This document shows, piece by piece, positions 51,269 through 60,764 of a DNA stretch of 64,000 bases. Made by a program: the position numbers and the translations under genes. Numbering within the stretch: position 1 is the first letter of the stretch; each line of letters begins with the position of its first letter. Source of the stretch: Rosistilla oblonga (lineage in GTDB: Bacteria; Planctomycetota; Planctomycetia; Pirellulales; Pirellulaceae); contig NZ_CP036292.1 of assembly GCF_007751715.1 (NCBI RefSeq), forward strand, positions 4,409,339-4,473,338, read 5' to 3'. The notes under the pieces are model-generated. The model was not told the origin of the DNA. It worked only from the letters and a program-made list of their open reading frames with translations, and did not search any database.

Positions 51269-52372
51269 CTATTCGTCGGCGACGTTGACGTAGACCTTCA
51301 ACGCGGAGGCATCTTCGACCAACAAACGCATCATCTCTTTATAGTTGTCCAGGCCGTCGACGGGGCTGGTGAGGATCTTTTCCAGCACGCTTGGGAACAT
51401 CATCTCGCCCAACGCCAGGTCGCGGATGCCCATCTCGAAGTGATCGCGGTTGGCGTTCACGCTGCCAACTAACAACTTGTTACCAAGAACCCAGTTGATG
51501 TTGATCTCGTCGGTGGGCAAGGTGTGCGTCTTGTCGCCACCGGTGATACTGGTCCAGACCAGGACGCCGTTGTGACCAAGATGCTTCATCGCATCGAAGG
51601 CCAGCTGGCTGCTGCCGGTCGCGTCGACGATCAACTCCGGCTTGCCCGTCTGCTTGACCAACTCTTCCAACGGAGTCTGTTTGGTGCTGATGTATTTCGC
51701 TTCCATCCCGGTCACGATCTCGCTCTTCAAGTTCGGCGCTTCGCCGCGAGCGATCGTGTAGACATCCAGGCCGCGCAGCTTCAAGATCAGCGTCGTCAGC
51801 AGACCGATCTGACCGCTTCCCAGAACGTAAGCCACCTCGGGACGCCAAACCTTCATCCGGCGTTGGGCTTCATAGGCTTGGTGAACCGCTTTGGCAGCGC
51901 AGCTCATCGGTTCCATCAGCACGTGCAAGTGCTTCAGACCTTGAGGGACGCGAACGATGTAATCCTCGGCGTCGACAAAGTACTCGGTCAAGAAACCGTG
52001 TCGCAGGTTGATCCCGCGCTCATAATAGGTCTCTTCGCTTGTCATGTCATAGGTGCCGATCTGATCGTAGATCGATCCCCCCGGACGGCGGACGGTCGCT
52101 GTCACGTAATCGCCTGGTTTGAAGCGACGGACATTCGCCCCAACCGCTTCGACAACGCCAAACGATTCGTGACCGAGGACCAGGTATTCGAAACCGGGAG
52201 GCGCATTGCCGTACAAGGCGTCGTTGATCTCGCGGTCGGTCGCATCGACGCCCACTTTCAAAACACGAACCAAAACTCCCTTTTCGTCCGGAATATCGGA
52301 GACCTTTGGCATGGGAATATCTTCGAGATGGACGCTGTTAGGCTTTCCAGGCGTGACGGCGACTGCTTTCAT
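51269..52372 (-). CDS. gdh: Glucose 1-dehydrogenase-like MDR enzyme
   Basis: 367-aa medium-chain dehydrogenase of the glucose dehydrogenase branch, oxidising an aldose with NAD(P). Features: the opening [23 protein letters not shown], a zinc-site region GVDATDREI and [13 protein letters not shown], the [19 protein letters not shown] block, and the Rossmann [11 protein letters not shown]. The C-terminal [11 protein letters not shown] and [16 protein letters not shown] are typical of the archaeal-type glucose dehydrogenases. It would feed gluconate or a similar acid into central metabolism. It is divergent from sufR, and the shared spacer has an operator-like inverted repeat, but the repeat is nearly 200 bp from this start. 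Confidence 0.85.
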   Translation of the reverse strand: MKAVAVTPGKPNSVHLEDIPMPKVSDIPDEKGVLVRVLKVGVDATDREINDALYGNAPPGFEYLVLGHESFGVVEAVGANVRRFKPGDYVTATVRRPGGSIYDQIGTYDMTSEETYYERGINLRHGFLTEYFVDAEDYIVRVPQGLKHLHVLMEPMSCAAKAVHQAYEAQRRMKVWRPEVAYVLGSGQIGLLTTLILKLRGLDVYTIARGEAPNLKSEIVTGMEAKYISTKQTPLEELVKQTGKPELIVDATGSSQLAFDAMKHLGHNGVLVWTSITGGDKTHTLPTDEININWVLGNKLLVGSVNANRDHFEMGIRDLALGEMMFPSVLEKILTSPVDGLDNYKEMMRLLVEDASALKVYVNVADE

Positions 52373-52569
52373 AAGTGTCTCAGTTAGATCTGTTTTGGGT
52401 GGAAAAAAAGAATGTGGCTTCGGCGGTACAACAATCCAGCAAACGGCTGAATTGGAAAGCGACCAAGGGCTTGAATCACTCCATTGATTGCATTTAAACC
52501 GACACGGACCGTCCCATCGTAACAGCCGAATGCTGCTGTTTGGAGTGGGCGTCTTGAGGGGCAGAATTA

Positions 52570-52595
52570 TTTTTGACAGGGACCGTTGTCAAAAA
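52570..52595. promoter_or_regulatory. Operator-like perfect inverted repeat upstream of sufR
   Basis: TTTTTGACA-N8-TGTCAAAAA, a perfect 9-bp inverted repeat, overlaps -35-like hexamers facing both ways. Its position 60-85 bp before sufR suggests autorepression by SufR, whose known targets elsewhere are palindromes in suf promoters. Confidence 0.65.
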
Positions 52596-52614
52596 GAAGG
52601 AATGCCCTTAGAGT
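52586..52614 (+). promoter_or_regulatory. Predicted sigma-70-type promoter of sufR
   Basis: TTGTCA (52586-52591), a 17-bp spacer and TAGAGT (52609-52614). The -35 lies inside the inverted repeat. A mirror promoter, TTGACA then TAATTC with 17-bp spacing, faces the glucose dehydrogenase gene. Confidence 0.5.
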
Positions 52615-52655
52615 GAAGTGCAGCAAAGCTTCTCGCACTCCCGAAATCGGACCTC

Positions 52656-53303
52656 ATGAACCCTACGCAACCAACGACCGACGTTCGCCAAGTCGACCGG
52701 CAATTGTTGGACCAGCTGAGGCGCCATGAATCGATGGTGATCGCGGATCTTGTCGATGCGATGGGTGTCACCGCCACGGCGGTTCGCCAACGAATCGACA
52801 GGATGCTGGAAATGGGACTGGTCCAACGGGCCAAGATCAACGGCGGCCGCGGGCGACCGAGTTTTGCCTACATGCTCAGTCCGGCGGGACACCGTCAGGC
52901 GGGTGCTGATCCGGGCCAACTTGCGGTAGCAATGTGGCAAGCGATCAGCGAATTGCCCGACCCGGAAACTCGCAAATGGTTGCTGCAGCGGGTCGCCCAA
53001 CGCGTGGGGGCGGAATACCGCGAGCAACTGGCGGACAGCAGTTTAGCGGATCGGATGGATTCGATGTCGCATTTGCTAGCGGAGAAGCGGATTTTGGCCG
53101 AATTTTCCAACGACGGCAGCCTGCCCGTTTTGGACGTTCACGCCTGTCCCTACCCCGACCTGACCGACGAAGGCCAGCGACGCGACATGTGTCACTTAGA
53201 ACAAGAGATGTTGAGCGAGGCCTTGGGGCAACCGATGGAGCTGTCTCGCTGTCAATTAGACGGGCATTCGTGTTGTCAATTTGCCCCCGTACCAAGCCAA
53301 TAA
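52656..53303 (+). CDS. sufR: SufR-type Fe-S-sensing transcriptional regulator
   Basis: 215-aa repressor-like protein. A winged helix-turn-helix lies at about residues 15-75 (VIADLVDAMGVTATAVRQRIDRMLEMGLVQR, then a Gly-Arg-rich wing GGRGRPSF). The C-terminal region has the SufR-like Cys set: HACPYP, DMCHLE, SRCQLDGHSCCQF, able to hold an Fe-S cluster. In cyanobacteria SufR represses suf when its cluster is intact. Placement directly before sufC and the inverted repeat in its promoter support autoregulation of this cluster. The first residues to about 10 are unconserved. Confidence 0.88.
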   Translation: MNPTQPTTDVRQVDRQLLDQLRRHESMVIADLVDAMGVTATAVRQRIDRMLEMGLVQRAKINGGRGRPSFAYMLSPAGHRQAGADPGQLAVAMWQAISELPDPETRKWLLQRVAQRVGAEYREQLADSSLADRMDSMSHLLAEKRILAEFSNDGSLPVLDVHACPYPDLTDEGQRRDMCHLEQEMLSEALGQPMELSRCQLDGHSCCQFAPVPSQ

Positions 53304-53381
53304 ACGACCATACGAACCGACAACGGCCCCCAATTGGCGGCGAACCGAGTGCGGTTTGGATAACCAGGAATCGAAGAAATC

Positions 53382-54203
53382 ATGACAAAACCAACCTTAA
53401 CCATCACCAATCTGCACGTTTCCGTTGGCGACAAACCGATCCTTCGCGGCGTCGACCTGGTCATGCGACACGGGGAAACCCACGCCATGATGGGCCCCAA
53501 CGGTAGCGGAAAGAGCACCTTGGGATTGGCGATCATGGGACACCCCGGTTACGAAGTGACCGAGGGTTCGATCACCCTGGACGACCAAGACGTGCTGGCG
53601 ATGAGCCCCGATGAGCGGGCTCGCGGTGGAATCTTCATGGCGTTCCAACGCCCGATGGCGATCCCCGGCGTCAAGATGGCCGACTTCCTGCGTCACGCAA
53701 CAACCAATGTCCGCAACCCCGAACGCAAGGAAGGGGAAGAGTTGATCCCGATGCGTGAGTTCCGCAAGGAACTGAAGGGGAAGATGGAACACTTGCGAAT
53801 GGATGTCGAATTCGCTCGCCGTTACGTCAACGACGGATTCAGCGGTGGCGAAATGAAGCGTGCCGAAATCTTGACGATGGCGATGCTGCAACCAACCTTC
53901 GCAATCCTCGACGAAACCGACAGCGGTCTGGACGCCGATGCCGTTCGTTTGGCCAGCGAATCGATCGCCGAGATCGGCCGCGAGAAGATGGGTCTGTTGA
54001 TCATCACCCACCACGACAAATTGCTCGAACACAATCCGCCCGAATTCACTCACGTGATGTTGGGCGGCCGGATCGTCGAAACCGGCGGCAGCGAATTGGC
54101 CGACGAATTGCACACCAACGGATACGACCGAATTCGCAAGGCGCATCCCGAAGCAGACGCTCTCAACCAAGAGATGCTGTCCGAAGAAGCTGTCGAAGCT
54201 TAA
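53382..54203 (+). CDS. sufC: Fe-S cluster assembly ATPase SufC
   Basis: 273-aa soluble ABC-type ATPase that drives the SufBCD scaffold. Walker A is GPNGSGKST (residues 38-46), the signature is [11 protein letters not shown] (~154-164), and Walker B runs into the SufC-type [13 protein letters not shown] (~174-187). A conserved switch His is in [10 protein letters not shown]. Spacing to sufR is 78 bp and to sufB 95 bp. The order sufC-sufB-sufD follows the common bacterial pattern with sufC first. Confidence 0.96.
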   Translation: MTKPTLTITNLHVSVGDKPILRGVDLVMRHGETHAMMGPNGSGKSTLGLAIMGHPGYEVTEGSITLDDQDVLAMSPDERARGGIFMAFQRPMAIPGVKMADFLRHATTNVRNPERKEGEELIPMREFRKELKGKMEHLRMDVEFARRYVNDGFSGGEMKRAEILTMAMLQPTFAILDETDSGLDADAVRLASESIAEIGREKMGLLIITHHDKLLEHNPPEFTHVMLGGRIVETGGSELADELHTNGYDRIRKAHPEADALNQEMLSEEAVEA

Positions 54204-54298
54204 GCATCGAACCGGCGACTCAGGTCGCTACTCGACGCAAACGACGAACAAAAACGCCGCGCTCGAATCAGGCGGCTAACCTATATAAGGAATTTCCC

Positions 54299-55705
54299 AT
54301 GGCGATCGATATCGCAGACAACTCCGAAATTGGCGAGATCAACAAGTACAACTTCCGGACCGAAACGACCGGAGTGTTCAAGGCCCAGAAGGGTATCAAC
54401 GAAGCGATCGTTCGCCAGATTTCCGAGATCAAGAACGAGCCGAAGTGGATGCTCGACTTCCGGCTCAAGAGCCTGAAGACGTTCGAAGAACGCCCGATGC
54501 CCAAGTGGGGCGGTGCGATCGATATCGATTTCCAGGATATCTTCTATTACCTGAAGCCGACCGATCATCAGGGAAAGACCTGGGACGACGTTCCCCAAGA
54601 GATCAAAGACACCTTCGAAAAGCTGGGCATTCCCGAAGCGGAACGCAAGTTCTTGTCGGGCGTGAAGGCGCAGTTCGAGAGCGAAGTGATCTACGGTTCG
54701 TTGGAAGAGGATCTGGCCAAGCAGGGCGTGATCTTCACCGACACCGACACCGCGGTTCGCGAGCATCCCGATTTGGTCCGCGAGTACTTCGGTAAGATCA
54801 TTCCGCCGGAAGACAACAAATTTGCCGCGCTCAACAGCGCCGTTTGGTCGGGCGGATCGTTCATCTACGTTCCACCGGGCGTCAAGATCGACTTCCCGCT
54901 GCAAGCCTATTTCCGCATCAACGCGGAGAACATGGGTCAGTTCGAACGGACGTTGATCATCGTCGACGAAGGGGCCAGCATCCACTACGTCGAAGGCTGC
55001 ACCGCGCCGATGTACAGCAGCGAAAGCTTGCACAGTGCGGTTGTCGAAGTGATCGTCAAGCGAGGTGCTCGCGCCCGTTACACGACGATCCAAAACTGGG
55101 CCAACAACATCTACAACCTGGTCACCAAGCGAGCTTACGCTTACGGCGACGCCACAATGGAATGGGTCGACGGCAACTTGGGCAGCAAGTTGACGATGAA
55201 GTACCCTGCGGTTCACATGATGGAACCGGGTGCTCGCGGCGAAATCTTGTCGATCGCGTTTTCGGGTGCCGGACAGCATCAGGACGCGGGTGCCAAGTTG
55301 GTTCACGCCGCACCGCACACCACCGGCCAGATCATCTCCAAATCGATCAGCAAGAACGGCGGCCGCAGCAGTTACCGCGGTCTGGTTCGCGTCGAAAAGG
55401 GTGCTCACCACAGCAAGAACAACGTCGTCTGCGACGCGTTGATCTTGGATGACATCAGCCGCAGCGACACCTATCCCTACATCGAGATCTTGGAACAAGA
55501 CGTCTCGATCGGGCATGAGGCGAGCGTTTCGCGGATCGGCGAAGAGCAGCTGTTTTATCTGCTCAGCCGCGGCCTGACCGAACAGGAAGCCAGCGCGATG
55601 ATCGTCAACGGGTTCATCGAACCGTTGGTCAAAGAGCTGCCGATGGAATACGCCGTCGAAATGAACAAGCTGATCCAACTGCAGATGGAAGGCAGCGTCG
55701 GCTAA
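54299..55705 (+). CDS. sufB: Fe-S cluster assembly scaffold SufB
   Basis: 468-aa scaffold protein on which the nascent cluster is built, in complex with SufC and SufD. The beta-helix core has the SufB-type blocks [60 protein letters not shown] and [25 protein letters not shown], the last with the Cys shown in other SufB proteins to be essential. A C-terminal helical part has [25 protein letters not shown]. An AAGGA ribosome site precedes the ATG. Length is normal. Confidence 0.97.
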   Translation: MAIDIADNSEIGEINKYNFRTETTGVFKAQKGINEAIVRQISEIKNEPKWMLDFRLKSLKTFEERPMPKWGGAIDIDFQDIFYYLKPTDHQGKTWDDVPQEIKDTFEKLGIPEAERKFLSGVKAQFESEVIYGSLEEDLAKQGVIFTDTDTAVREHPDLVREYFGKIIPPEDNKFAALNSAVWSGGSFIYVPPGVKIDFPLQAYFRINAENMGQFERTLIIVDEGASIHYVEGCTAPMYSSESLHSAVVEVIVKRGARARYTTIQNWANNIYNLVTKRAYAYGDATMEWVDGNLGSKLTMKYPAVHMMEPGARGEILSIAFSGAGQHQDAGAKLVHAAPHTTGQIISKSISKNGGRSSYRGLVRVEKGAHHSKNNVVCDALILDDISRSDTYPYIEILEQDVSIGHEASVSRIGEEQLFYLLSRGLTEQEASAMIVNGFIEPLVKELPMEYAVEMNKLIQLQMEGSVG

Positions 55706-55769
55706 GCAATCGGATCGACCGCAGGGCCTTTAGCGCTTCGCGCTGCTGAAGGCCCCGTCTCCGATTTGC
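55706..55769 (+). other. Large three-part hairpin between sufB and sufD
   Basis: Nested stems: GCAATCGGA with TCCGATTTGC (outer, one bulge), GGGCCTT/AAGGCCC (55724-55730 with 55749-55755), and AGCGC/GCGCT with loop TTC (55732-55744). A TTTTCCTT stretch lies 14 bp later. It may attenuate or stabilise the message between the two scaffold genes. Confidence 0.55.
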
Positions 55770-55817
55770 TCGCTTTTCCTTGATAGAAAAACCATTTAGA
55801 CGTCACCAAAATCAGAC

Positions 55818-57125
55818 ATGACACAAACAGCGACGCAAACAAAATTTGACACCGAAGGCTTTGAAGCGTTCCTCGCTACCAAGTCGCAACCGCAATGGGT
55901 TGTCGACGCGCGGCGAAAAGCGTGGGAAAGCTACCAGCAGATGGAATGGCCGCATCGTCGGCACGAGGAATGGATTCGCAGCGATTTGCGGCTGTTCAAC
56001 CTCGACAAATTCTCCGTCCCCACCGACACTCCAGCCGCTGCCGAAACGCACCCGTTGCTGAACGTGGGCGTCGATTTGGCGGGGCACGTCGACACGCTCG
56101 ATTGCCACATGGTCAGCGAATCGCTCGACCCTGAACTGGCAGCCAAAGGCGTGATCTTCGGCAGCCTGGACCGCTTGGTCAGCGAGCATCCCGAGATCAT
56201 CCAACCGCTGCTCTTTTCGGCAGTCGATCCGACCTACGACCGTTTCGCCGCGTTGCACGCTGCGTTCTGGAGCGGCGGTTCGATCCTGTATGTTCCACGC
56301 GGCGTCGTGATCGACAAACCACTGCACATGTCATCGTTCATGAACGACGGCGCAACCGATCTTTCCCACACGCTGGTCGTGTTGGAAGAGGGAGCCGAAG
56401 CGACGGTCCTGCAAGAATCGAACAGCTTCGATCGCAAGGCGGGCGGTTTCCACTGCGGTGCGATCGAGTTGATCCAACGCCCCGGATCGCACCTGCGTTT
56501 TGTGACCCTTCAAGATTGGGGCTACAAGACCTTCCACTTCGCTCACCAACAAGCGATCGTCGACCGCGATGCAACATTGCAATGGACGATCAGCGCGATG
56601 GGAGCGGGCTTCGCCAAGGTGAACCAGCAGGTTCAACTGGTCGGCCCCGGAGCGGACAGCCAAGTCAACGGCGTGATGTTCACCGAGGGACGCCAGCACC
56701 TGGCCTACCACACCCTGCAGCATCACTCGGCACCCAACTGCCACAGCGACTTCCTGTACAAATCGGCTCAGCAAGACAACAGCCAAACCGTTTGGAAGGG
56801 AATGATCAAGGTCGACAAGATCGCTCAGAAGACCGACGGTTACCAACGCAACGACAACCTGTTGCTCAGCGGTTCGGCTCGCGCCGATTCGATCCCCGGC
56901 CTGGAGATCGAAGCCGACGACGTCCGCTGCACCCACGGCAGCACGTCCAGCCAAGTCGATGCCGAACAGATCTTCTACGCTCGCTGCCGCGGATTCACGC
57001 AGAAGGAAGCGGTACGGATGATCGTCACCGGATTCTTCCAGCAGATCTTCGACCGGATCTCGATCGAAAGCGTTCGCGACGCGTTGGGCGATGCGATCGC
57101 AAAACAAGTCCGAGACTACGCGTAA
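55818..57125 (+). CDS. sufD: Fe-S cluster assembly protein SufD
   Basis: 435-aa paralogue of SufB that completes the SufBC2D complex and helps cluster formation and iron entry. It has the beta-helix repeats (GGSILYVPRGVVIDKPLHM, FVTLQDWGYKTFHFAHQQA, VWKGMIKVDKIAQKTDGYQRNDNLLLSGSARADSIPGLEIEADDVRCTHG) and the C-terminal helical domain (DAEQIFYARCRGFTQKEAVRMIVTGFFQQI). Length is typical. It is followed by the MIP18-type gene after 41 bp. Confidence 0.95.
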   Translation: MTQTATQTKFDTEGFEAFLATKSQPQWVVDARRKAWESYQQMEWPHRRHEEWIRSDLRLFNLDKFSVPTDTPAAAETHPLLNVGVDLAGHVDTLDCHMVSESLDPELAAKGVIFGSLDRLVSEHPEIIQPLLFSAVDPTYDRFAALHAAFWSGGSILYVPRGVVIDKPLHMSSFMNDGATDLSHTLVVLEEGAEATVLQESNSFDRKAGGFHCGAIELIQRPGSHLRFVTLQDWGYKTFHFAHQQAIVDRDATLQWTISAMGAGFAKVNQQVQLVGPGADSQVNGVMFTEGRQHLAYHTLQHHSAPNCHSDFLYKSAQQDNSQTVWKGMIKVDKIAQKTDGYQRNDNLLLSGSARADSIPGLEIEADDVRCTHGSTSSQVDAEQIFYARCRGFTQKEAVRMIVTGFFQQIFDRISIESVRDALGDAIAKQVRDYA

Positions 57126-57166
57126 GCGACGTCCATTCACCCTACTATTCGGCGGAGCTTACCGAA

Positions 57167-57484
57167 ATGCCGTTGCAAGAAGATACCGTCCGCGAGTCGT
57201 TGAAGAAGGTCATCGATCCGGAATTGTTCGTTAACATCGTCGATCTGGGCCTCGTCTACGAGGTCTACATCACCGAGAAGGAAGACGAGAAGTACGACGT
57301 CAAAATCGACATGACGATGACCAGCCCGATGTGCCCAGCCGGCCCGCAATTGGTCGCCGGAGCGAAAGCTGCGATCGAAGAATGCGAAGGGGTCGAAGAG
57401 GCCGAGGTCAAAGTCGTGATGGATCCGCCATGGACTCCCGACTGCATGACCGACGACGCCCGCGACCAACTGGGCATCTTTTAG
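57167..57484 (+). CDS. sufT: MIP18/DUF59-type Fe-S assembly factor (SufT-like)
   Basis: 105-aa protein of the MIP18 family, which helps mature cellular Fe-S proteins. Conserved DPELFVNIVDLGLVYEV (residues ~18-34) and MTMTSPMCPAGPQL (~56-69) with the family Cys; the C-terminus has VVMDPPWTPDCMTDDAR. GGAG is about 9 bases before the ATG. It closes the sufR-sufC-sufB-sufD-sufT cluster; neither a SufS-type cysteine desulfurase nor a SufU/SufE partner is present nearby. Confidence 0.9.
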   Translation: MPLQEDTVRESLKKVIDPELFVNIVDLGLVYEVYITEKEDEKYDVKIDMTMTSPMCPAGPQLVAGAKAAIEECEGVEEAEVKVVMDPPWTPDCMTDDARDQLGIF

Positions 57485-57528
57485 ACCGATCGAGCCACCA
57501 AGGCTCTTAATAGGTAGCAAGCTTACAA

Positions 57529-57554
57529 CCGGATGGGCGCCGACGCGCATCCGG
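57529..57554 (+). terminator. Possible end-of-operon hairpin after the suf cluster
   Basis: CCGGATG (57529-57535) and CATCCGG (57548-57554) form a 7-bp stem with further pairing inside. There is no T-run, so termination may be Rho-dependent or this may be a stabilising hairpin. Confidence 0.35.
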
Positions 57555-57753
57555 ATTCCGTCGCGTCGCCCTTGTACTCGCAAGAGACACTTCTTGGCCG
57601 CGGCGGATGCTCCAATGCTATCGCCCCCCCGATCTGCCTCCGTATATCGGAGTTTCCGCAGAATCGGAATAATCGTTAAAGTCGATCACACGGCGCGGTC
57701 GAATCTATCGAAGGGGAGGGTGGAGCTGCGCATAACTTGCATTGAAGTGTGTG

Positions 57754-58758
57754 ATGTTGCGCTCATCGAAAACCACCTGCTGCCTGTTGTTGCTCCTGCT
57801 GATTTCGGCGTCGGGCTGCAGCTTGGTCCCCGACGCGATCCACGATCCGCAGGTCCACAATCCGTTTCCCCAGCTGAAACGGATCGCTGTCCTGCCATTC
57901 TTCAATCAGTCCAACGAACCGACGCTGAATCAAGATGCGGTTGCCGAAGCTTATTACGGCGAACTGCAAGCGATCCTCGGCTTCGAAGTCCTACCCGTTG
58001 GCGTGACCAAGCTGAAGTGGCACGAATTCAATCGCCAGTACGGCGATTCAGCTGGCCCCGACTATTTCCAACGCTTCGCCCAATATCTCGATGTCGACGC
58101 GGTCGTCGTCGGTGCGGTCACCGACTTCACCCCGTATTACCCGCCGCGGATGGCGATGACGACACATTGGTACGCAGCCAATCCCGGCTTCCATCCAATC
58201 CCGCCGGGCTATGGCCTGCCGTGGGGAACGCCAGAGGAAAAAGACATCCCCCGCGATGTCGTCCTGGAAACCGAATTCGAATTGGCTCGCGCTCAGCTGA
58301 AGACTCAGTCGCCGCAGAGCCCCGCCGCCCCGGCACCTCAGGCTCCGTATCCAAGCAGCGACACCCCGCCAGCTCCTGCCGACATGACGATCTTCGACCC
58401 TGCGGCTGGCGATCCAGCGATTGCTGGCAGCCTGCCGGGTGGATGGCCCGACCCTACTGGCCTGATACCCGATCCACCAAGCGTCGTTCCACCGCCGATG
58501 CTAGCGCAAGCAGAGCCGGTGCTATCACACACGCGAATCTACCGCGGAGACGATTCCGAATTTACGCAAAAGTTGGCCGATACCTTCTATTCCGATGATG
58601 ACGCCCGTTTTGGAGGGTGGCAATCTTACCTATCCCGCAGTGACGATTTCATCCGTTTTTGCTGCAAGTTGCATATAACCGAAATGCTCGGTTCTAGGGG
58701 GGGCAAGCATAAAAGCGACCTCATCCTTAGGTGGCCTATCAGCCGATACGAACGCTAG
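57754..58758 (+). CDS. Predicted lipoprotein of unknown function
   Basis: 334-aa protein with a lipoprotein signal peptide (MLRSSKTTCCLLLLLLISASGC; lipobox SASGC, Cys22). The N-terminal domain (KRIAVLPFFNQSNEPTLNQDAVAEAYYGELQAILGFEVLPVG..., DVDAVVVGAVTDFTPYYPPR) resembles the TolB/CsgG-like domain of proteins that sense or bind at the envelope. The middle is a long Pro-rich disordered stretch (~185-250). TTG (57742) and GTG (57751) starts are also possible; ATG 57754 gives the cleaner signal peptide. Confidence 0.65.
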   Translation: MLRSSKTTCCLLLLLLISASGCSLVPDAIHDPQVHNPFPQLKRIAVLPFFNQSNEPTLNQDAVAEAYYGELQAILGFEVLPVGVTKLKWHEFNRQYGDSAGPDYFQRFAQYLDVDAVVVGAVTDFTPYYPPRMAMTTHWYAANPGFHPIPPGYGLPWGTPEEKDIPRDVVLETEFELARAQLKTQSPQSPAAPAPQAPYPSSDTPPAPADMTIFDPAAGDPAIAGSLPGGWPDPTGLIPDPPSVVPPPMLAQAEPVLSHTRIYRGDDSEFTQKLADTFYSDDDARFGGWQSYLSRSDDFIRFCCKLHITEMLGSRGGKHKSDLILRWPISRYER

Positions 58759-58825
58759 GCAGTTCAGGCAAGATGGACCTGAGGTGCGAAACTGGCGAAC
58801 ACGAGCACTTTTAGGGCGTCACTGG

Positions 58826-59053
58826 ATGGACAAGGAAATCAATGTTCTGGCTCTCGTCAAAGGAGAGGAGAAGTTTATCTTTTTGTACGACGACGCAAAT
58901 CGGACCGAGACCTTACGGTTGTTGGGACGTTTTGCAGCCGATCCCGAGATCGACTTTTCGTGGTACGACGCGGCGGTATTGAGCAAGCGGATTCGCGACT
59001 CGATCCCAGCCGTGGTTGAAGAGGAACCGATCCACCGACGATTTGCAGCCTAA
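58826..59053 (+). CDS. Small conserved-looking protein upstream of xerC
   Basis: 75-aa soluble protein, MDKEINVLALVKGEEKFIFLYDDANRTETLR..., ending ...EEEPIHRRFAA. It is compact with a beta-alpha pattern, and resembles small planctomycete proteins of unknown function. A GTG at 58784 would add 14 residues. It is 14 bp before the xerC start, so the two are probably in one unit and xerC expression may be coupled to it. Confidence 0.55.
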   Translation: MDKEINVLALVKGEEKFIFLYDDANRTETLRLLGRFAADPEIDFSWYDAAVLSKRIRDSIPAVVEEEPIHRRFAA

Positions 59054-59067
59054 GGAATTTGATCGCG

Positions 59068-59967
59068 ATGCGTAGCGCTATCCCCCAGTTCTTGCAATAC
59101 CTTGCACATGAACGCAACGCTTCGGATCTGACGATCAAGGCCTACCGCGAAGATCTGTTTGGGTTGGTCGAGTTCCTCGAGGATCAGCGTGGCAGCACGC
59201 CGAAGCCGCAGGACCTGTCGCCGCAAGACCTCCGCGGCTACCAGGCGGCGTTGCAAGAGGCGGATTACGCCCGCAACACGATCTCGCGGAAACTGGCTTC
59301 GCTGCGAAGCTTTTACCGCTTTGCCCAGCGGCAGGAACTGGCGACGACCAACCCTGCCAGCCCGCTGCGGAATCCGCGACGGCAGCGGAAACTGCCGCAC
59401 GTCCTCTCGGGGGGCGAAGTCAATCGGATCCTCAAGACGCCGCCGACGAACGACCCCAACGGCCTCCGCGACCGCGCGATCCTGGAAACGCTGTACAGCG
59501 CCGGGCTGCGTGTTAGCGAATTGGTCGGGCTGAACGACGGCGATCTCGACTTCGACCAACAGATCATTCGCGTTCGCGGTAAGGGCCGCAAGGAACGGAT
59601 GAGCCCGTTGGGTTCGTTTGCCATCCGCGCCCTGCGACGTTACATGCCGACTCGCAATCGCGATCCGAAAGAGCCTCAGTCCCCTTCGGCCGCTACGTTT
59701 TTGAACCGCTTCGGTCGCCGATTGACCACGCGCAGCGTCGGCCGGATGCTGGAAAAACACATCCAGGTCGCGGGGCTCGACACACGAACCAGCCCGCACA
59801 CGCTGCGGCACAGCTTTGCCACGCATCTGTTAGACGCAGGCGCCGACATCCGTAGCGTTCAGGAATTGCTCGGGCACAAGAGCCTGGCGACCACGCAGAT
59901 CTACACGCACGTCAGCGCCGCCAACCTGTTGGCGATCTACGAAAAAGCTCATCCGCGAGCTCGATAG
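59068..59967 (+). CDS. xerC: Tyrosine recombinase XerC/XerD type
   Basis: 299-aa site-specific recombinase for chromosome dimer resolution, normally acting at dif with FtsK. An N-terminal SAM-like DNA-binding domain (residues 5-90) precedes the catalytic domain. The catalytic residues are in place: Arg in SAGLRVSELVGL (~150), HTLRH (~250) with Arg/His, ELLGHKSLATTQIYTHV with His and the nucleophilic Tyr (~280). AAGGA is 11 bases before the ATG; the earlier TTG at 59059 has poor spacing. XerC and XerD cannot be separated by eye. FtsK, its partner, is at the start of this window. Confidence 0.92.
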   Translation: MRSAIPQFLQYLAHERNASDLTIKAYREDLFGLVEFLEDQRGSTPKPQDLSPQDLRGYQAALQEADYARNTISRKLASLRSFYRFAQRQELATTNPASPLRNPRRQRKLPHVLSGGEVNRILKTPPTNDPNGLRDRAILETLYSAGLRVSELVGLNDGDLDFDQQIIRVRGKGRKERMSPLGSFAIRALRRYMPTRNRDPKEPQSPSAATFLNRFGRRLTTRSVGRMLEKHIQVAGLDTRTSPHTLRHSFATHLLDAGADIRSVQELLGHKSLATTQIYTHVSAANLLAIYEKAHPRAR

Positions 59968-60082
59968 CAAACCCTGCCTCGAGCCCTCCTGCCGCTGGCC
60001 GCGATGTCGCCCGGCGGCGTCTCTTTTAGGGCGGGATTGCTATTGCCGTCGGCCGCCGATAATCGCGACAGTACCGGCAACC

Positions 60083-60748
60083 ATGTGGAAGGGAATGCGC
60101 GAACCATTGAATAACTTAAATCATCTGCACCGAACGGTCTTTGTGCCGCTGGCCCTGTGCGCCGCGATTCTACTCGCAGTGCCAGGTTGCGGCCGGTTGA
60201 TGCATCAATTGATCCCGCCATCCCCGCCGACATCGTTGACTGTCAATCCAGCGATGTTGCCAGCGGTGAAGCCCGACTTCTTGTGGCTGCAAATCGTCGA
60301 TACCGTCGACGATTATTTCCGAATCAAAACCGAGCAGCCTCTGAACGGAATCGACGGATCGTTGGAGTCGACCTACCGCGTGGGGGCTTCGATTTTAGAG
60401 CCGTGGAACCGCGATAGCACGCGCGGATTCGAACGCTTGCAAAGCACGCTGCAATCGATCCGCCGCAAAGGGATTGTCAACGTCCACGCCCAGCAATCGG
60501 GATATTCGATCGAAGTCGTGGTGCTCAAGGAGATCGAAGACGTCGATCACAGCCAAGGGGGAAGCGAGGGTTCGCTGTCGCTGCGACACGATGGAACGGT
60601 GACCCGCAGCGATGAGATCTTCACCGGCGAACCGATCACGCTGGGCTGGATTCCGCTGGGCCGTGACACCAGCCTGGAACAAGTGATCCTAAACGAGATC
60701 CTCGATCGCGTCCTCGAACCCGATCGCAAGAAACTACTGCATCATTGA
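60083..60748 (+). CDS. Predicted lipoprotein (planctomycete type)
   Basis: 221-aa exported protein with signal peptide and lipobox AVPGC (Cys36). The mature part begins with a Pro-rich linker, then the segment FLWLQIVDTVDDYFRIKTEQPLNGIDGSLESTYRVGASILEPWNRDSTRGFERLQSTLQSIRRKG, and a predicted helix-rich C-terminus. No known function. ATG 60083 has no clear ribosome site; ATG 60095 (MREPLNN) is directly after GGAAGGGA and is an alternative. It is convergent with rdgB (16-bp gap). Confidence 0.6.
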   Translation: MWKGMREPLNNLNHLHRTVFVPLALCAAILLAVPGCGRLMHQLIPPSPPTSLTVNPAMLPAVKPDFLWLQIVDTVDDYFRIKTEQPLNGIDGSLESTYRVGASILEPWNRDSTRGFERLQSTLQSIRRKGIVNVHAQQSGYSIEVVVLKEIEDVDHSQGGSEGSLSLRHDGTVTRSDEIFTGEPITLGWIPLGRDTSLEQVILNEILDRVLEPDRKKLLHH

Positions 60749-60764
60749 TCCACGTGGCCGCGGT

